From positions 1 to 64,000 of the forward strand of contig JBBCJX010000011.1 in NCBI GenBank assembly GCA_037189985.1: a stretch of DNA of 64,000 bases, given 5' to 3'. Shown one piece after another: positions 25,960 through 34,869 of the stretch; the stretch's first letter is position 1; every line of letters begins with the position of its first letter. The notes under the pieces were generated by a model that had not been told where the DNA came from, made no database searches, and was given only the letters and a program-made list of their open reading frames with translations. Source of the DNA: UBA2031 sp037189985. Lineage in GTDB: Bacteria > Pseudomonadota > Gammaproteobacteria > Pseudomonadales > Moraxellaceae. A program made the position numbers and the translations under genes.

Positions 25960-25982
25960 AAATGTGCACTTACGTCACATTT
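25960..25982. promoter_or_regulatory. CRP/Vfr-like inverted repeat upstream of pilM
   Basis: AAATGTG and CACATTT form a perfect 7-bp inverted repeat with a 9-base centre, inside the AT-rich divergent gap, 31 bases from the pilM start. The arms equal those of the CRP consensus, but the centre is one base longer than the normal eight, so a CRP-family protein is suggested, not shown. Confidence 0.4.
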
Positions 25983-26023
25983 ATGTACAACTACATTAAA
26001 TACTAGTCTTATCACGAGCGCAA

Positions 26024-26054
26024 TTGCTGTACAAGAGCAGCTTCCGCTTATAAT
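26024..26054 (+). promoter_or_regulatory. Candidate promoter for the PBP1A gene
   Basis: A perfect TATAAT at 26049-26054 is 53 bases upstream of the PBP1A ATG. The best upstream hexamer is TTGCTG at 26024-26029, with a long 19-base spacer. The -10 element is the stronger part of this call. Confidence 0.5.
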
Positions 26055-26107
26055 GGGCCGGCCTTCACACTCCTTGACGGCAATCACTCGCAAGTAGCTG
26101 ATATTCA

Positions 26108-28522
26108 ATGAAAATCACTAAAGAAGTAGGCCACCGTGAGCGGCTTCTGGCAATTCTGGCTTTTCCGTTTTGTGGCGCGCTGCTCATTCTGGCCGGCCTC
26201 TATCTCTACCTTGCCCCCCAGCTTCCGGATGTGGAAAGCCTGAAAGAGGTCCGTTTCGAGACCCCCTTGCAGGTCCTGACCCGGGATGGCCGCCTGATTG
26301 CCGAGTTTGGCGAGAAACACACCGCTCCCCTGACCTACGAACAGATTCCCCCGCTCTTCATCAAGGCCATTCTGGCGGCAGAGGATGACCGCTTCTTTGA
26401 GCATGAAGGCATCAACGCCAAAGGCCTGGCTCGCGCGTTTGTCGACATCCTGCGCACCGGCTCCATCCAGTCCGGCGGCTCCACCATCACCATGCAGGTG
26501 GCCAAGAACTACTTTCTCAGCCAGGAACGGACCTTCAGCCGCAAATTCACGGAAATCCTGCTGGCCAAGCGTATAGAGGACTCCCTGACCAAAGAAGAAA
26601 TCCTGACGCTCTACATCAACAAGATATTCTTGGGGCACCGGGCCTACGGCATCGGGGCGGCAGCCCAAGTCTATTACGGCAAGAAGATCGGGGAACTGGA
26701 CCTGGCGGAAGTGGCCATGATTGCCGGCTTGCCCAAAGCCCCCTCGGCCTTCAACCCGGTCAACAATCCCAAGCGCGCCATGATACGGCGGGACTGGATC
26801 ATCAATCGCATGCTGGAGTTGGGCTACATCAGCCAGGGAGAGCACGACCTTGCAATTGCTTCCCCCATTGGCCTGAACTTCCGCGCCACTTTCTCCGAAG
26901 TGAACGCTCCCTGGCTGGCGGAAATGGTGCGTGACAACCTCGTCAAGCTCTATGGCGAAACCATCTACAACTCAGGCTGGAAGGTCTACACCACCGTCAA
27001 GGCAGACCGGCAGAATGCCGCCTCGCAGGCCGTGATAGACGGCCTGCTGGCCTACGACCGGCGCCATGGTTGGCGCGGACCGGTACGTGCCAGCCGGCTT
27101 GATGGCCTCTACACGGCAGGCGGACTGCAGCCGGCAGAAGTCACGAAAGTCGAGGACAAGCGTCTTGAGGCCAACCTGCGCAACGGCAGCACCCTGGCCA
27201 TCGAGTGGGATGGCATGAGTTGGGCACGGCCTTACGTCAATGTGAACCGGGTAGGCCCTGCCCCCCAGAAAGCCGGTGACATCGTCAAGACCGGAGACAT
27301 CATCCGGGTTCGCCAGCGTGCCGACGGCAAGTGGGACCTCCTGCAGGTGCCGGCCGTACAGGGCCAGCTGATTGCCCTTGATCCGGACTCCGGTGCCGTG
27401 GAAGCCTTGGTAGGCGGCTTCGACTACACCACCAGCAAGTTCAACCGTGTCACCCAAGGCTGGCGTCAGGCTGGCTCCACCTTCAAGCCTTTCGTCTATG
27501 CAGCGGCACTGGAACGGGGATACACCCCGGCCAGCCTCATCAACGACTCCCCCATCACCTACGGCGAGGGCTCCAATGTTTGGCAGCCCAACAATTCCGA
27601 TGGCGAGTTCCTCGGCCCCATTACCTTGCGCCGCGGGCTCTACATGTCACGCAACATGGTCTCCATACGCCTGCTGCAGGCAGTGGGGGTGGATAACGCC
27701 CGCAGCTATGCCGCCCGCTTCGGCTTTCCACGGCAGCGTCTGCCGCAAAACCTGACCCTGTCGCTGGGAGCGGCCGATATCCTGCCCATACAGATGGCGG
27801 CGGCTTACGCCGCGATTGCCAATGGCGGCTTTCATGTCACGCCCTGGTTCATCGAACGGGTGGTCGACAAGAACGGGGAGGAAATGTTCAAGGCCAATCC
27901 GCAGCGTGTCTGCCGCGCCTGCGAAAACCTGCCTCAAGCAGACAACAGCCCCGCCACCGAAATCACGGGGAGCGGCAGTGAAATCACGGTGACTGCCCCA
28001 CCTCCGGCTTACACGCCTGACTTCCCGGCCGCACCCCGCATCATGAGCCCGCGATCTGCCTACCAGATGCAGACCATCCTGCGCGACGTGGTGGTACGTG
28101 GCACCGGCCGGGCCGCACTCGCCCTCAACCGCGCTGATACGGGCGGCAAGACCGGCACCACCAACGACGCCAAGGATGCCTGGTTTGCCGGCTTTGGCGG
28201 CGATCTGGTAGCCGTTACCTGGCTGGGCTTTGACCAGCCGCAAACCCTCGGCCGTGTCGAATACGGTGGCTATGCGGCATTGCCGCTCTGGAACACCTTC
28301 ATGGCAACAGCACTGAAAGGCGTACCCGAAGCCAACCGCCCCGTTCCGCCCGGCCTCACCTCGGCACGCCTGAATCTTGATACCGGCAGCCGCACCAGCG
28401 AAAACGATCCCCGTGTCTATACCGAGTGGGTGCAGTCCGAGTATCTGGGCACACTGACAGGCAGCGGGCAGGATGCAGATGACGAACGCCCACCACAAGT
28501 GGCACCGGAAGACCTTTTCTGA
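26108..28522 (+). CDS. mrcA: Penicillin-binding protein 1A
   Basis: An 804-aa bifunctional peptidoglycan synthase (also called ponA). One membrane anchor lies at about 14-36. The glycosyltransferase (GT51) domain spans about 60-235, with catalytic Glu92 in EDDRFFEHEG and GGSTITMQVAKN. An OB-like insert follows at about 330-415. The transpeptidase has its nucleophile in S457TFK, the SRN triad at 514-516, and K681TGT. All three penicillin-binding motifs are intact. A linker at about 600-640 contains two cysteines (CRAC). It diverges from the pilus operon and ends just before a terminator shared with rpmE. Confidence 0.96.
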   Translation: MKITKEVGHRERLLAILAFPFCGALLILAGLYLYLAPQLPDVESLKEVRFETPLQVLTRDGRLIAEFGEKHTAPLTYEQIPPLFIKAILAAEDDRFFEHEGINAKGLARAFVDILRTGSIQSGGSTITMQVAKNYFLSQERTFSRKFTEILLAKRIEDSLTKEEILTLYINKIFLGHRAYGIGAAAQVYYGKKIGELDLAEVAMIAGLPKAPSAFNPVNNPKRAMIRRDWIINRMLELGYISQGEHDLAIASPIGLNFRATFSEVNAPWLAEMVRDNLVKLYGETIYNSGWKVYTTVKADRQNAASQAVIDGLLAYDRRHGWRGPVRASRLDGLYTAGGLQPAEVTKVEDKRLEANLRNGSTLAIEWDGMSWARPYVNVNRVGPAPQKAGDIVKTGDIIRVRQRADGKWDLLQVPAVQGQLIALDPDSGAVEALVGGFDYTTSKFNRVTQGWRQAGSTFKPFVYAAALERGYTPASLINDSPITYGEGSNVWQPNNSDGEFLGPITLRRGLYMSRNMVSIRLLQAVGVDNARSYAARFGFPRQRLPQNLTLSLGAADILPIQMAAAYAAIANGGFHVTPWFIERVVDKNGEEMFKANPQRVCRACENLPQADNSPATEITGSGSEITVTAPPPAYTPDFPAAPRIMSPRSAYQMQTILRDVVVRGTGRAALALNRADTGGKTGTTNDAKDAWFAGFGGDLVAVTWLGFDQPQTLGRVEYGGYAALPLWNTFMATALKGVPEANRPVPPGLTSARLNLDTGSRTSENDPRVYTEWVQSEYLGTLTGSGQDADDERPPQVAPEDLF

Positions 28523-28547
28523 CCAGTTGCCCTAGAAACAGCAGACA

Positions 28548-28580
28548 TGAAAAAGCCCGGTAATAACCGGGCTTTTTCAT
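28548..28580. terminator. Bidirectional intrinsic terminator between PBP1A gene and rpmE
   Basis: The stem AGCCCGGT-AATA-ACCGGGCT is flanked by A-runs and T-runs, so it ends both the rightward PBP1A transcript and the leftward rpmE transcript. Confidence 0.9.
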
Positions 28581-28600
28581 GTCTGGCTTCAGGGAAAGGC

Positions 28601-28819
28601 TCAGGCCTTCTTGAAGCTGCGGGCGCCGAAGCGCTGCTTGAACTTGTCAATGCGGCCGCCCGTATCCAGCACCTTCTGCGTGCCCGTGTAGAACGGGTGG
28701 CAGGCACCACAGACGTCCAGGTGGATGTCCTTGGCCAGCGTGGAGCGGGTCTTGATCACGTTGCCGCAAGAGCAGGTGGCAGTGATGTCTTCGTACTTCG
28801 GATGAATATCGGCTTTCAT
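28601..28819 (-). CDS. rpmE: 50S ribosomal protein bL31
   Basis: A ribosomal protein of 72 aa. I start it at the ATG at 28819 (MKADIHPKYE), the conserved beginning; the open frame runs 12 codons further but adds nothing conserved. It is the zinc-binding form, with cysteines in TCSCGN (16, 18) and DVCGACHPFYTG (about 37, 40). That form is normally made in zinc-replete cells, with a cysteine-free paralogue elsewhere. The divergent gap 28820-29070 shows no clear promoter or operator. Confidence 0.95.
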   Translation of the reverse strand: MKADIHPKYEDITATCSCGNVIKTRSTLAKDIHLDVCGACHPFYTGTQKVLDTGGRIDKFKQRFGARSFKKA

Positions 28820-29070
28820 GGCTTTCTCCAGAGAATGGTAATGAGGCATCGCCACCCCGCGTCAGTCATCACTTCCCGGAGGCCGGGCATGACATCTAGC
28901 CGGAACGACACGCACACTCTCTTGGCCCACCCCGACAGTCGCTTCGCCGGAGCCAGGCACAACAAGGGGGCGCATCCTAGCAGAAGGCACAAAAGTCACC
29001 AAGCCCCGGCCAAACACCGGTGCAAAGAGCGATAGAATGCCAGCGCCCCCACTGTTTGCCGGGTTTCGCC

Positions 29071-29487
29071 ATGCAGGACATCGCCGACGCCATCGGCCGC
29101 GAACGGGTCACCCGTGTCGTGGACATTTTCTATGACCGCATCCAGCAGCACCCTACGCTGGCAACTCCCTTCCAGCGTGTGCACGACTGGCCTGCGCACA
29201 AGGCCATCCTCACCCATTTCTGGTGGGTGACGCTGGGCGGCAAACGCTATATGGACTATCCCTACATGGTCGCCCGCAAGCACGAGGAAGCCGGCTTCAC
29301 GCCCGCACTGCTCCAGGAGTGGCTGACGCTGTTCCGGACGACGGTGCAAGAGGAAATCCCCGCCACCCTGGCAGCCGGCTGGATGGAACGTGCCGAGCGG
29401 ATCGGCGAGTCGCTGACCTACATGCACGAAAGCGCCCGGCGCGGCCATCCGGGCGCCAGCAATCCTTCATTGTTCAAGCCTGCGTAA
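29071..29487 (+). CDS. Group III truncated hemoglobin
   Basis: A 138-aa single-domain globin of the truncated group III (Ctb-like) type. I use the ATG at 29071 (MQDIADAIG); a GTG upstream would add 17 unconserved residues. Family features are VDIFYDRIQQHPTLATPF, the HFWWVTLGG segment typical of group III, the probable proximal histidine in ARKHEEAGF, and LQEWLTLF. Relatives bind oxygen, NO or other small ligands and protect respiration. It sits alone between rpmE and priA, ending 59 bases before priA. Confidence 0.88.
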   Translation: MQDIADAIGRERVTRVVDIFYDRIQQHPTLATPFQRVHDWPAHKAILTHFWWVTLGGKRYMDYPYMVARKHEEAGFTPALLQEWLTLFRTTVQEEIPATLAAGWMERAERIGESLTYMHESARRGHPGASNPSLFKPA

Positions 29488-29546
29488 GCTGGACTGACGC
29501 AGGAAGCCCAAGCTGCGCAACCACCAAGCTGCTAAGCTCGCCCGCC

Positions 29547-31742
29547 ATGACCCGGCACTACCTGCAACTGGCCCTGCCCTCTCCGCTGCGCCAGACCTTT
29601 GACTACATCCTGCCTGCGAAAATGACGCCACCGCCGGCAGGAGCGCGCGTGCGCGTGCCCTTTGGCAAGCAGGAAATGATCGGTATCTGTACCGGCATCA
29701 GCGAACAAACGAGCGTTCCGGAGGGCAAGCTGCGCGCCGCTACAGAGGCGCTGGATGACGAAGCCCTGCTGCCTCCCAGCCTGTTCACGCTGTGCCAGTG
29801 GGCCGCCGACTACTACCAGCATCCTCCCGGTGAGGTTTTTGACACGGCTCTGCCCGTGCTGCTGCGCCAGGGCGAGCCGCTGGCCGCTCCCGGCGAGGTG
29901 CGCTGGCGCCCGACACGGCTGGGTGAGCTCTATCCACTGGAGGGCAGCATCCGTCGGGCTCAGAAACAACTCGCCGCGCTCACCATCATGCGGGAACACC
30001 CCGAAGGCATGGTACCGCCACTGCTGGCCAGCCTTGGCATCGAGCGGCCAACCCTGCTTGCCCTGCAAAAAAAAGAACTGGTGGAATGCATCACACTGGC
30101 GCCACCCCGACAGGAAAATGCATCGGCCGCCTTGCGCGAGCCGGCACTTCCCCTGCACACGGAACAGCGACAGGCGCTGGCCGCCATTGAAGCCGCCGCC
30201 GGCCGCTTCCAGCCCTTCCTGCTTTTCGGCGTCACCGGCTCGGGCAAAACCGAAATCTATCTGCAAGCCATCGCCACTGTACTGGCACGTGGCGAACAGG
30301 CACTGGTGCTGGTGCCGGAAATAGGCCTGGCACCGCAGACCGTGGCCCGCTTCCGCGCCCGTTTCCAGACTGAAATCGCCGTGCTGCATTCCGGCCGCAA
30401 CGAGCGTGAGCGACTGGACGCCTGGCGTGCTGCGCGGTCTGGACGCGCCGGCATTGTCATCGGTACACGGTCTGCCGTGTTCACGCCACTGGCCCGCCCC
30501 GGCCTCATCATCGTGGACGAGGAGCATGACCTTTCCTTCAAGCAGCAGGAGGGCTTCCGCTACCACGCCCGCGATCTCGCCGTGCGCCGTGCGCAGCTTG
30601 AAAACACGCCCGTGGTGCTGGGCTCGGCAACACCCTCGCTGGAAACACTGGCCAATGCCCATGCCGGCCGCTATTCGCTGCTCACACTCACGGAACGGGC
30701 GGCAGGCGCCCAAGCGCCGGTATTCAAGCTGATCGACCTGCGTCACCAGCCGTTGCGGGAAGGCTTTTCCGATCCCCTGATGAAGGCCATTGCCCGCACG
30801 CTGGAGCGTGGCGAGCAGGTGCTGGTATTCATCAACCGTCGCGGCTTTGCACCGGTCCTGCTTTGCCATGATTGCGGCTGGCAGGCCCGCTGCCGACGCT
30901 GCGATGCAAGACCCACCCTGCATCGCGCGCCCAACCGTCTGCATTGCCATCATTGCGGTGCCGAATCAGCCCCGCCCGTGCAGTGTCCGGACTGCGGCTC
31001 GACCGATATGCGTCCCATCGGCGTGGGCACGGAGCGCGCGGACGAGCTGCTGCGCCGGCAATTTCCGAAAATCCCGCTGTTCCGCGTCGACCGTGACAGC
31101 ACTCGGCGCAAGGATGCCCTGACGCAGCTTTACCACGACATCCATGCCGCAGGACCTGCGCTGCTGGTGGGCACGCAGATGCTGGCCAAGGGGCATCACT
31201 TTCCCCGCGTCACGCTGGTGGCCTTGCTGGATATCGACGGAGGACTTTTCGGTGCCGATTTCCGCGCGCCGGAGCACATTGCCCAGCTCGTCGTGCAAGT
31301 GGCCGGCCGCGCCGGCCGCGCCGACAAACCGGGGCTCGTCCTGCTGCAAACCCACCAGCCGGAGCATCCACTGCTGCACGAGCTCATCACCGGCGGCTAT
31401 GCAGCCTTCGCCCGGCGCGCACTGGAAGAACGGCACGACCTTGGCCTGCCACCCGGCGGCTATCTGGCCCTGATCCGTGCCGAAGCCACCGATGCCGCAC
31501 GCCCCATGGCTTTTCTGGAAGCAGTTGCCGGTCTGGTCAGCGGCAACATCCAGCGTTGGGGCCCCGTACCCGCCCCCATGGAAAAGCGCGCCGGCCGTTT
31601 CCGCGCACATCTTCTTCTCCAGACCGGCAGTCGCAAGTTGCTGCATCAGGCACTGGCCGAACTGCTGCCCGGCATAGAAGCCCTGCCCGACGCCCGCCGC
31701 GTACGCTGGTCGCTGGACGTGGACCCACAGGAACTGTCCTGA
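29547..31742 (+). CDS. priA: Primosomal replication restart helicase PriA
   Basis: A 731-aa 3'-to-5' helicase that reloads the replisome at stalled forks. I begin at the ATG at 29547 (MTRHYLQLALPSPL), which matches the conserved N-terminal DNA-binding domain; the frame stays open upstream through the globin gene. It has Walker A GVTGSGKTEIY, the DEEH box (IIVDEEHDLSFKQQEG), and a zinc-binding insert with paired cysteines (CHDCGWQARCRRC, CHHCGAE, CPDCGS). Helicase motifs GTQMLAKGHHFP and QVAGRAGR follow. The length is typical. Confidence 0.97.
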   Translation: MTRHYLQLALPSPLRQTFDYILPAKMTPPPAGARVRVPFGKQEMIGICTGISEQTSVPEGKLRAATEALDDEALLPPSLFTLCQWAADYYQHPPGEVFDTALPVLLRQGEPLAAPGEVRWRPTRLGELYPLEGSIRRAQKQLAALTIMREHPEGMVPPLLASLGIERPTLLALQKKELVECITLAPPRQENASAALREPALPLHTEQRQALAAIEAAAGRFQPFLLFGVTGSGKTEIYLQAIATVLARGEQALVLVPEIGLAPQTVARFRARFQTEIAVLHSGRNERERLDAWRAARSGRAGIVIGTRSAVFTPLARPGLIIVDEEHDLSFKQQEGFRYHARDLAVRRAQLENTPVVLGSATPSLETLANAHAGRYSLLTLTERAAGAQAPVFKLIDLRHQPLREGFSDPLMKAIARTLERGEQVLVFINRRGFAPVLLCHDCGWQARCRRCDARPTLHRAPNRLHCHHCGAESAPPVQCPDCGSTDMRPIGVGTERADELLRRQFPKIPLFRVDRDSTRRKDALTQLYHDIHAAGPALLVGTQMLAKGHHFPRVTLVALLDIDGGLFGADFRAPEHIAQLVVQVAGRAGRADKPGLVLLQTHQPEHPLLHELITGGYAAFARRALEERHDLGLPPGGYLALIRAEATDAARPMAFLEAVAGLVSGNIQRWGPVPAPMEKRAGRFRAHLLLQTGSRKLLHQALAELLPGIEALPDARRVRWSLDVDPQELS

Positions 31743-31835
31743 TTCCATAGCCTGCCCACCACCAAGGAGGCATAGGGTTTCCCCCTGCCCTTCGCTACAA
31801 TCGCCCCTCCGTTTCACACGCCGGCCTTCCGCTAC

Positions 31836-33578
31836 ATGAAAACCCAGCTCGAATCCCTGCTCACCCAAGCGCTTGCCTCCTTGAAAGACCAAGGACTGCT
31901 GCCCGCCGATTTCCAGCCGGCCATACAGCTTGAGCGCACACGTGACCAGGCTCACGGCGACTGGGCCACCAATATCGCCCTGATGTCAGCCAAGGCCGCA
32001 GGCCGCAGGCCACGTGACATCGCCGAGGCGCTGGTGGCGGCACTGCCGGTGGCGAGTTTTGTGAGCAAGGTGGAAATTGCCGGCCCCGGCTTCATCAATT
32101 TTTTTCTGGACGAAGGATTTCTCGGCCGGCAATTACAGGCCGCGTTGCGCGATGAGCGTCTGAACATCACGGCCGCAAAAGCGCCACAAACCGTCGTGGT
32201 GGACTATTCCGGCCCCAATCTCGCCAAAGAAATGCATGTCGGCCATCTGCGCTCCACCATCATCGGCGATGCCGTGGTGCGCACACTGGAATTCCTAGGC
32301 CACAAGGTCGTGCGCCAGAATCATGTCGGGGACTGGGGTACACAGTTCGGCATGCTGATTGCGTATCTGGAAGAACAGCCCGCCACGAATGACCACGCTG
32401 CACTCGCCAATCTGGAAGTGTTTTACCGCGCCGCGAAAAAACGCTTCGACGAATCAGAAGAATTTGCGAACCGTGCCCGCGCCCTCGTGGTGGCCCTGCA
32501 AAGTGGCGATGCTGACTGCCTGCAAAAGTGGCGCGAGTTCACCAATATTTCCCTCAAACACTGCCTTGAGGTCTACCAGCGCCTCGGCGTCAGCCTGACA
32601 GCCGCCGATGTGCGCGGCGAAAGCGCCTATAACAACGATCTTCCCCTCGTGGTCGCCCAACTCCAGAGTGCAGGCCTGCTGAGCGAAAGTGACGGCGCCC
32701 AGTGCGTATTCCTGGATGAGTTCAAAAACAAGGAAGGCGAGCCCCTGCCTGTCATCGTGCAGAAAGCCGATGGCGGCTATCTCTATGCCACCTCTGATCT
32801 GGCGGCACTGCGTTATCGCCAGCAGACGCTGAATGCCAGCCGCATCCTCTACTTCGTCGACCAGCGCCAAGCCCTGCATTTCCAGCAGGTGTTCGCGGTT
32901 TCCAAGCTGGCCGGCTTCGTCAAGGCAGACACCGAGCTGGCACACCTCGGCTTCGGCACCATGAACGGTCCGGATGGCAAACCCTTCAAGACCCGCGATG
33001 GCGGCACGGTGAAGCTGATTGACCTGCTGGACGAAGCAGAGCAGCGTGCGCTTGCATTGGTGCGTGAGAAAAACCAGCAACTCGATGAAGCCACTTTGCG
33101 CGAAATCGCCAGCACGGTGGGTATTGCTTCGGTCAAATACGCTGACCTCTCGAAAAACCGCAGCAGCGACTACATTTTCAACTTCGACCAGATGCTGAGC
33201 TTCGAAGGCAATACGGCGCCTTACCTGCTCTATGCCTACACACGCGTCTCCTCCATTTTCCGCCGGGCAGGAATCGACCCGGACACACTGACCGGCGATC
33301 TGCTCATACAGGCCGGACAGGAGCAGGAGCTCGGCAACAAGCTGCTGCAGTTTTCCGAAGTGCTGGAGGCTGTCGCCCAGAAGGGGCTGCCCAACATCCT
33401 GTGCACCTACCTTTACGAACTGGCGGGGATATTCTCCGCCTTTTATGAACAATGCCCGGTGCTCGCTGCCGAAAGCGACGCTCTGAAGCAAAGCCGCCTG
33501 CAACTCTGCTGGCTCACCGCACGCACCCTGAAAGCCGGTCTCGGCTTGCTGGGCATCAAGACGCTTGAGCGCATGTAA
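31836..33578 (+). CDS. argS: Arginyl-tRNA synthetase
   Basis: A 580-aa class I aminoacyl-tRNA synthetase. The N-terminal Add1 domain that recognises the tRNA D-loop spans about 1-105. The catalytic HIGH-type motif is HVGHLRSTIIGD (about 131-142). The second signature is the degenerate KFKTRDG-like KPFKTRDGGTVKLIDLLDEA. The C-terminal DALR anticodon domain ends the protein (ARTLKAGLGLLGIKTLERM). A TACAAT sequence at 31796-31801, 35 bases upstream, could be a -10 element, but no good -35 accompanies it. Confidence 0.97.
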   Translation: MKTQLESLLTQALASLKDQGLLPADFQPAIQLERTRDQAHGDWATNIALMSAKAAGRRPRDIAEALVAALPVASFVSKVEIAGPGFINFFLDEGFLGRQLQAALRDERLNITAAKAPQTVVVDYSGPNLAKEMHVGHLRSTIIGDAVVRTLEFLGHKVVRQNHVGDWGTQFGMLIAYLEEQPATNDHAALANLEVFYRAAKKRFDESEEFANRARALVVALQSGDADCLQKWREFTNISLKHCLEVYQRLGVSLTAADVRGESAYNNDLPLVVAQLQSAGLLSESDGAQCVFLDEFKNKEGEPLPVIVQKADGGYLYATSDLAALRYRQQTLNASRILYFVDQRQALHFQQVFAVSKLAGFVKADTELAHLGFGTMNGPDGKPFKTRDGGTVKLIDLLDEAEQRALALVREKNQQLDEATLREIASTVGIASVKYADLSKNRSSDYIFNFDQMLSFEGNTAPYLLYAYTRVSSIFRRAGIDPDTLTGDLLIQAGQEQELGNKLLQFSEVLEAVAQKGLPNILCTYLYELAGIFSAFYEQCPVLAAESDALKQSRLQLCWLTARTLKAGLGLLGIKTLERM

Positions 33579-33597
33579 GACAAGGACGACCCATTCC

Positions 33598-34185
33598 ATG
33601 GCAAAAGCTACCCCACAGAAAAAAGGTGCCAGCCGCAACAACAGGCCCGCCCCCAAGAAAGGCGGCACGCCCGGCTGGCTGTGGCTGCTGGTCGGCTTGT
33701 CCATCGGCGTGTTTGCCGCCTTTCTCTGGCACCTGCAATCCACCTTGAAGGAAAAGGAGCCGCCCGCTGCCACGGCACAAGTCCCCGCCAGCAAGCCCGA
33801 CAAACCCGGCAAGGTCCCTGCCAACAGCCCGGCCTCGCCAGCGCATGGCAATGGTGAAGAGCCCCGCTTCGATTTCTACACGCTGCTGCCCAGCCAGGAA
33901 GTCATGCCCGGCAAGAAACCGGGAGTAGCCGCACCGGATGCGCCCAAGCCTGTGACACGCTACGTACTTCAAGCCGGCGCCTTCAAGAACGAAGCCGAGG
34001 CGGACCAGCGCCGTGCCGAACTGCTGCTGCTCGGCATGCAGGTGAAAATCCAGCCCGGCACCGGCAAGGCAGGCGAATCCTTGCATCGTGTCGTGGTCGG
34101 CCCCTTCGAGGGCAAGGACAATGCCGAGGCAGCCCGCAAGACCCTGCACGGCAGCGGCGTCGAAACCCTGCTGCTGAAGCAGTAA
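33598..34185 (+). CDS. SPOR-domain protein (FtsN-like)
   Basis: A 195-aa bitopic membrane protein. I start at the ATG at 33598; an upstream alternative overlaps argS. A basic N-terminus (AKATPQKKGASRNN) precedes a membrane helix at about 27-46, then a Pro/Ala/Lys-rich periplasmic linker and a SPOR domain at about 117-195 (YVLQAGAFKNEAEADQRRAEL, RVVVGPFEGKDNAEAARKTL). Position between argS and hslV matches the Pseudomonas SPOR gene often labelled FtsN. A cell-division role at the septum is likely; whether it is the true FtsN is not settled. Confidence 0.85.
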   Translation: MAKATPQKKGASRNNRPAPKKGGTPGWLWLLVGLSIGVFAAFLWHLQSTLKEKEPPAATAQVPASKPDKPGKVPANSPASPAHGNGEEPRFDFYTLLPSQEVMPGKKPGVAAPDAPKPVTRYVLQAGAFKNEAEADQRRAELLLLGMQVKIQPGTGKAGESLHRVVVGPFEGKDNAEAARKTLHGSGVETLLLKQ

Positions 34186-34285
34186 GCCGGACGGGCCATA
34201 GCGGCGCCCCCATGGTTGAAATCCTGCCCGCCTCCCCCACATAGGCTGGACGATCCATCGTCTAGCCCCGTGGAGGGCTCTTCCC

Positions 34286-34810
34286 TTGACCACCATTGTT
34301 TCCGTACGCCGCGGCAATCTCGTGGCACTGGGCGGTGACGGCCAGGTTTCCCTGGGCAATACCGTCATGAAGGGCAATGCCCGCAAGGTCCGCCGCCTTT
34401 ACAACAACCAGGTCATTGCCGGCTTTGCCGGTGGCACGGCCGATGCCTTCACGCTGTTCGACTATTTCGAGAACAAACTCCAGAAGCACTCCGGCCATTT
34501 GCTGCGTGCCGCCGTGGAGCTGGCAAAGGACTGGCGCACGGACCGCACCCTGCGCCGTCTGGAAGCCATGCTGGTGGTGGCAGACAAAACCGCCTCCCTG
34601 ATCATTACCGGCAACGGCGACGTGCTGGAACCGGAAAACGGCATCCTCGCCATCGGCTCAGGCGGCAACTATGCCCAGGCTGCCGCCACGGCACTGCTGG
34701 AAAACAGCGAGCTGGATGCAAAAACGATTGTCGAAAAATCGCTGAAGATCGCCGGCGACATCTGTGTGTTCACCAACCACAACGCCCTGATCGAAACCAT
34801 CGAAATCTGA
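34286..34810 (+). CDS. hslV: HslV peptidase subunit of the HslUV protease
   Basis: A proteasome-like threonine peptidase of 174 aa. The start is TTG: the conserved sequence right after it is TTIVSVRRG, where the first threonine becomes the catalytic N-terminal residue after removal of the initiator, and no ATG lies in range. GGAGGG is 8 bases upstream. Other family marks are GGDGQVSLGNTVMKG, FAGGTADAFTLF and AIGSGGNYAQAAA. It precedes hslU by 59 bases, and a hairpin lies in the gap. Confidence 0.96.
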   Translation: MTTIVSVRRGNLVALGGDGQVSLGNTVMKGNARKVRRLYNNQVIAGFAGGTADAFTLFDYFENKLQKHSGHLLRAAVELAKDWRTDRTLRRLEAMLVVADKTASLIITGNGDVLEPENGILAIGSGGNYAQAAATALLENSELDAKTIVEKSLKIAGDICVFTNHNALIETIEI

Positions 34811-34829
34811 AGCACACCCCTCACCCCAA

Positions 34830-34853
34830 CCCTCTCCCCGGAACGGGAGAGGG
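34830..34853. repeat. Hairpin repeat between hslV and hslU
   Basis: CCCTCTCCC and GGGAGAGGG form a perfect 9-bp stem around a 6-base loop. The sequence around it (CCTCACCCC before) is of a kind seen dispersed in many proteobacterial genomes. There is no T-run. It may lower or protect downstream mRNA. Confidence 0.6.
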
Positions 34854-34869
34854 AGTCCAGGAAAACAGC

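Noticed and set aside
29223..29546. N-terminal extension of priA through the globin gene
   Set aside because: The frame is open by chance; conserved PriA sequence begins at 29547 and the globin in the other frame has clear family residues.
29532..30953. Long open frame on the minus strand across priA
   Set aside because: It is the antisense shadow of priA, which has all helicase motifs; the minus-strand protein has no recognisable domain and the codon pattern follows the opposite strand.
32454..33851. Long open frame on the minus strand across argS and the SPOR gene
   Set aside because: It crosses two well-supported genes antisense and has no motifs.
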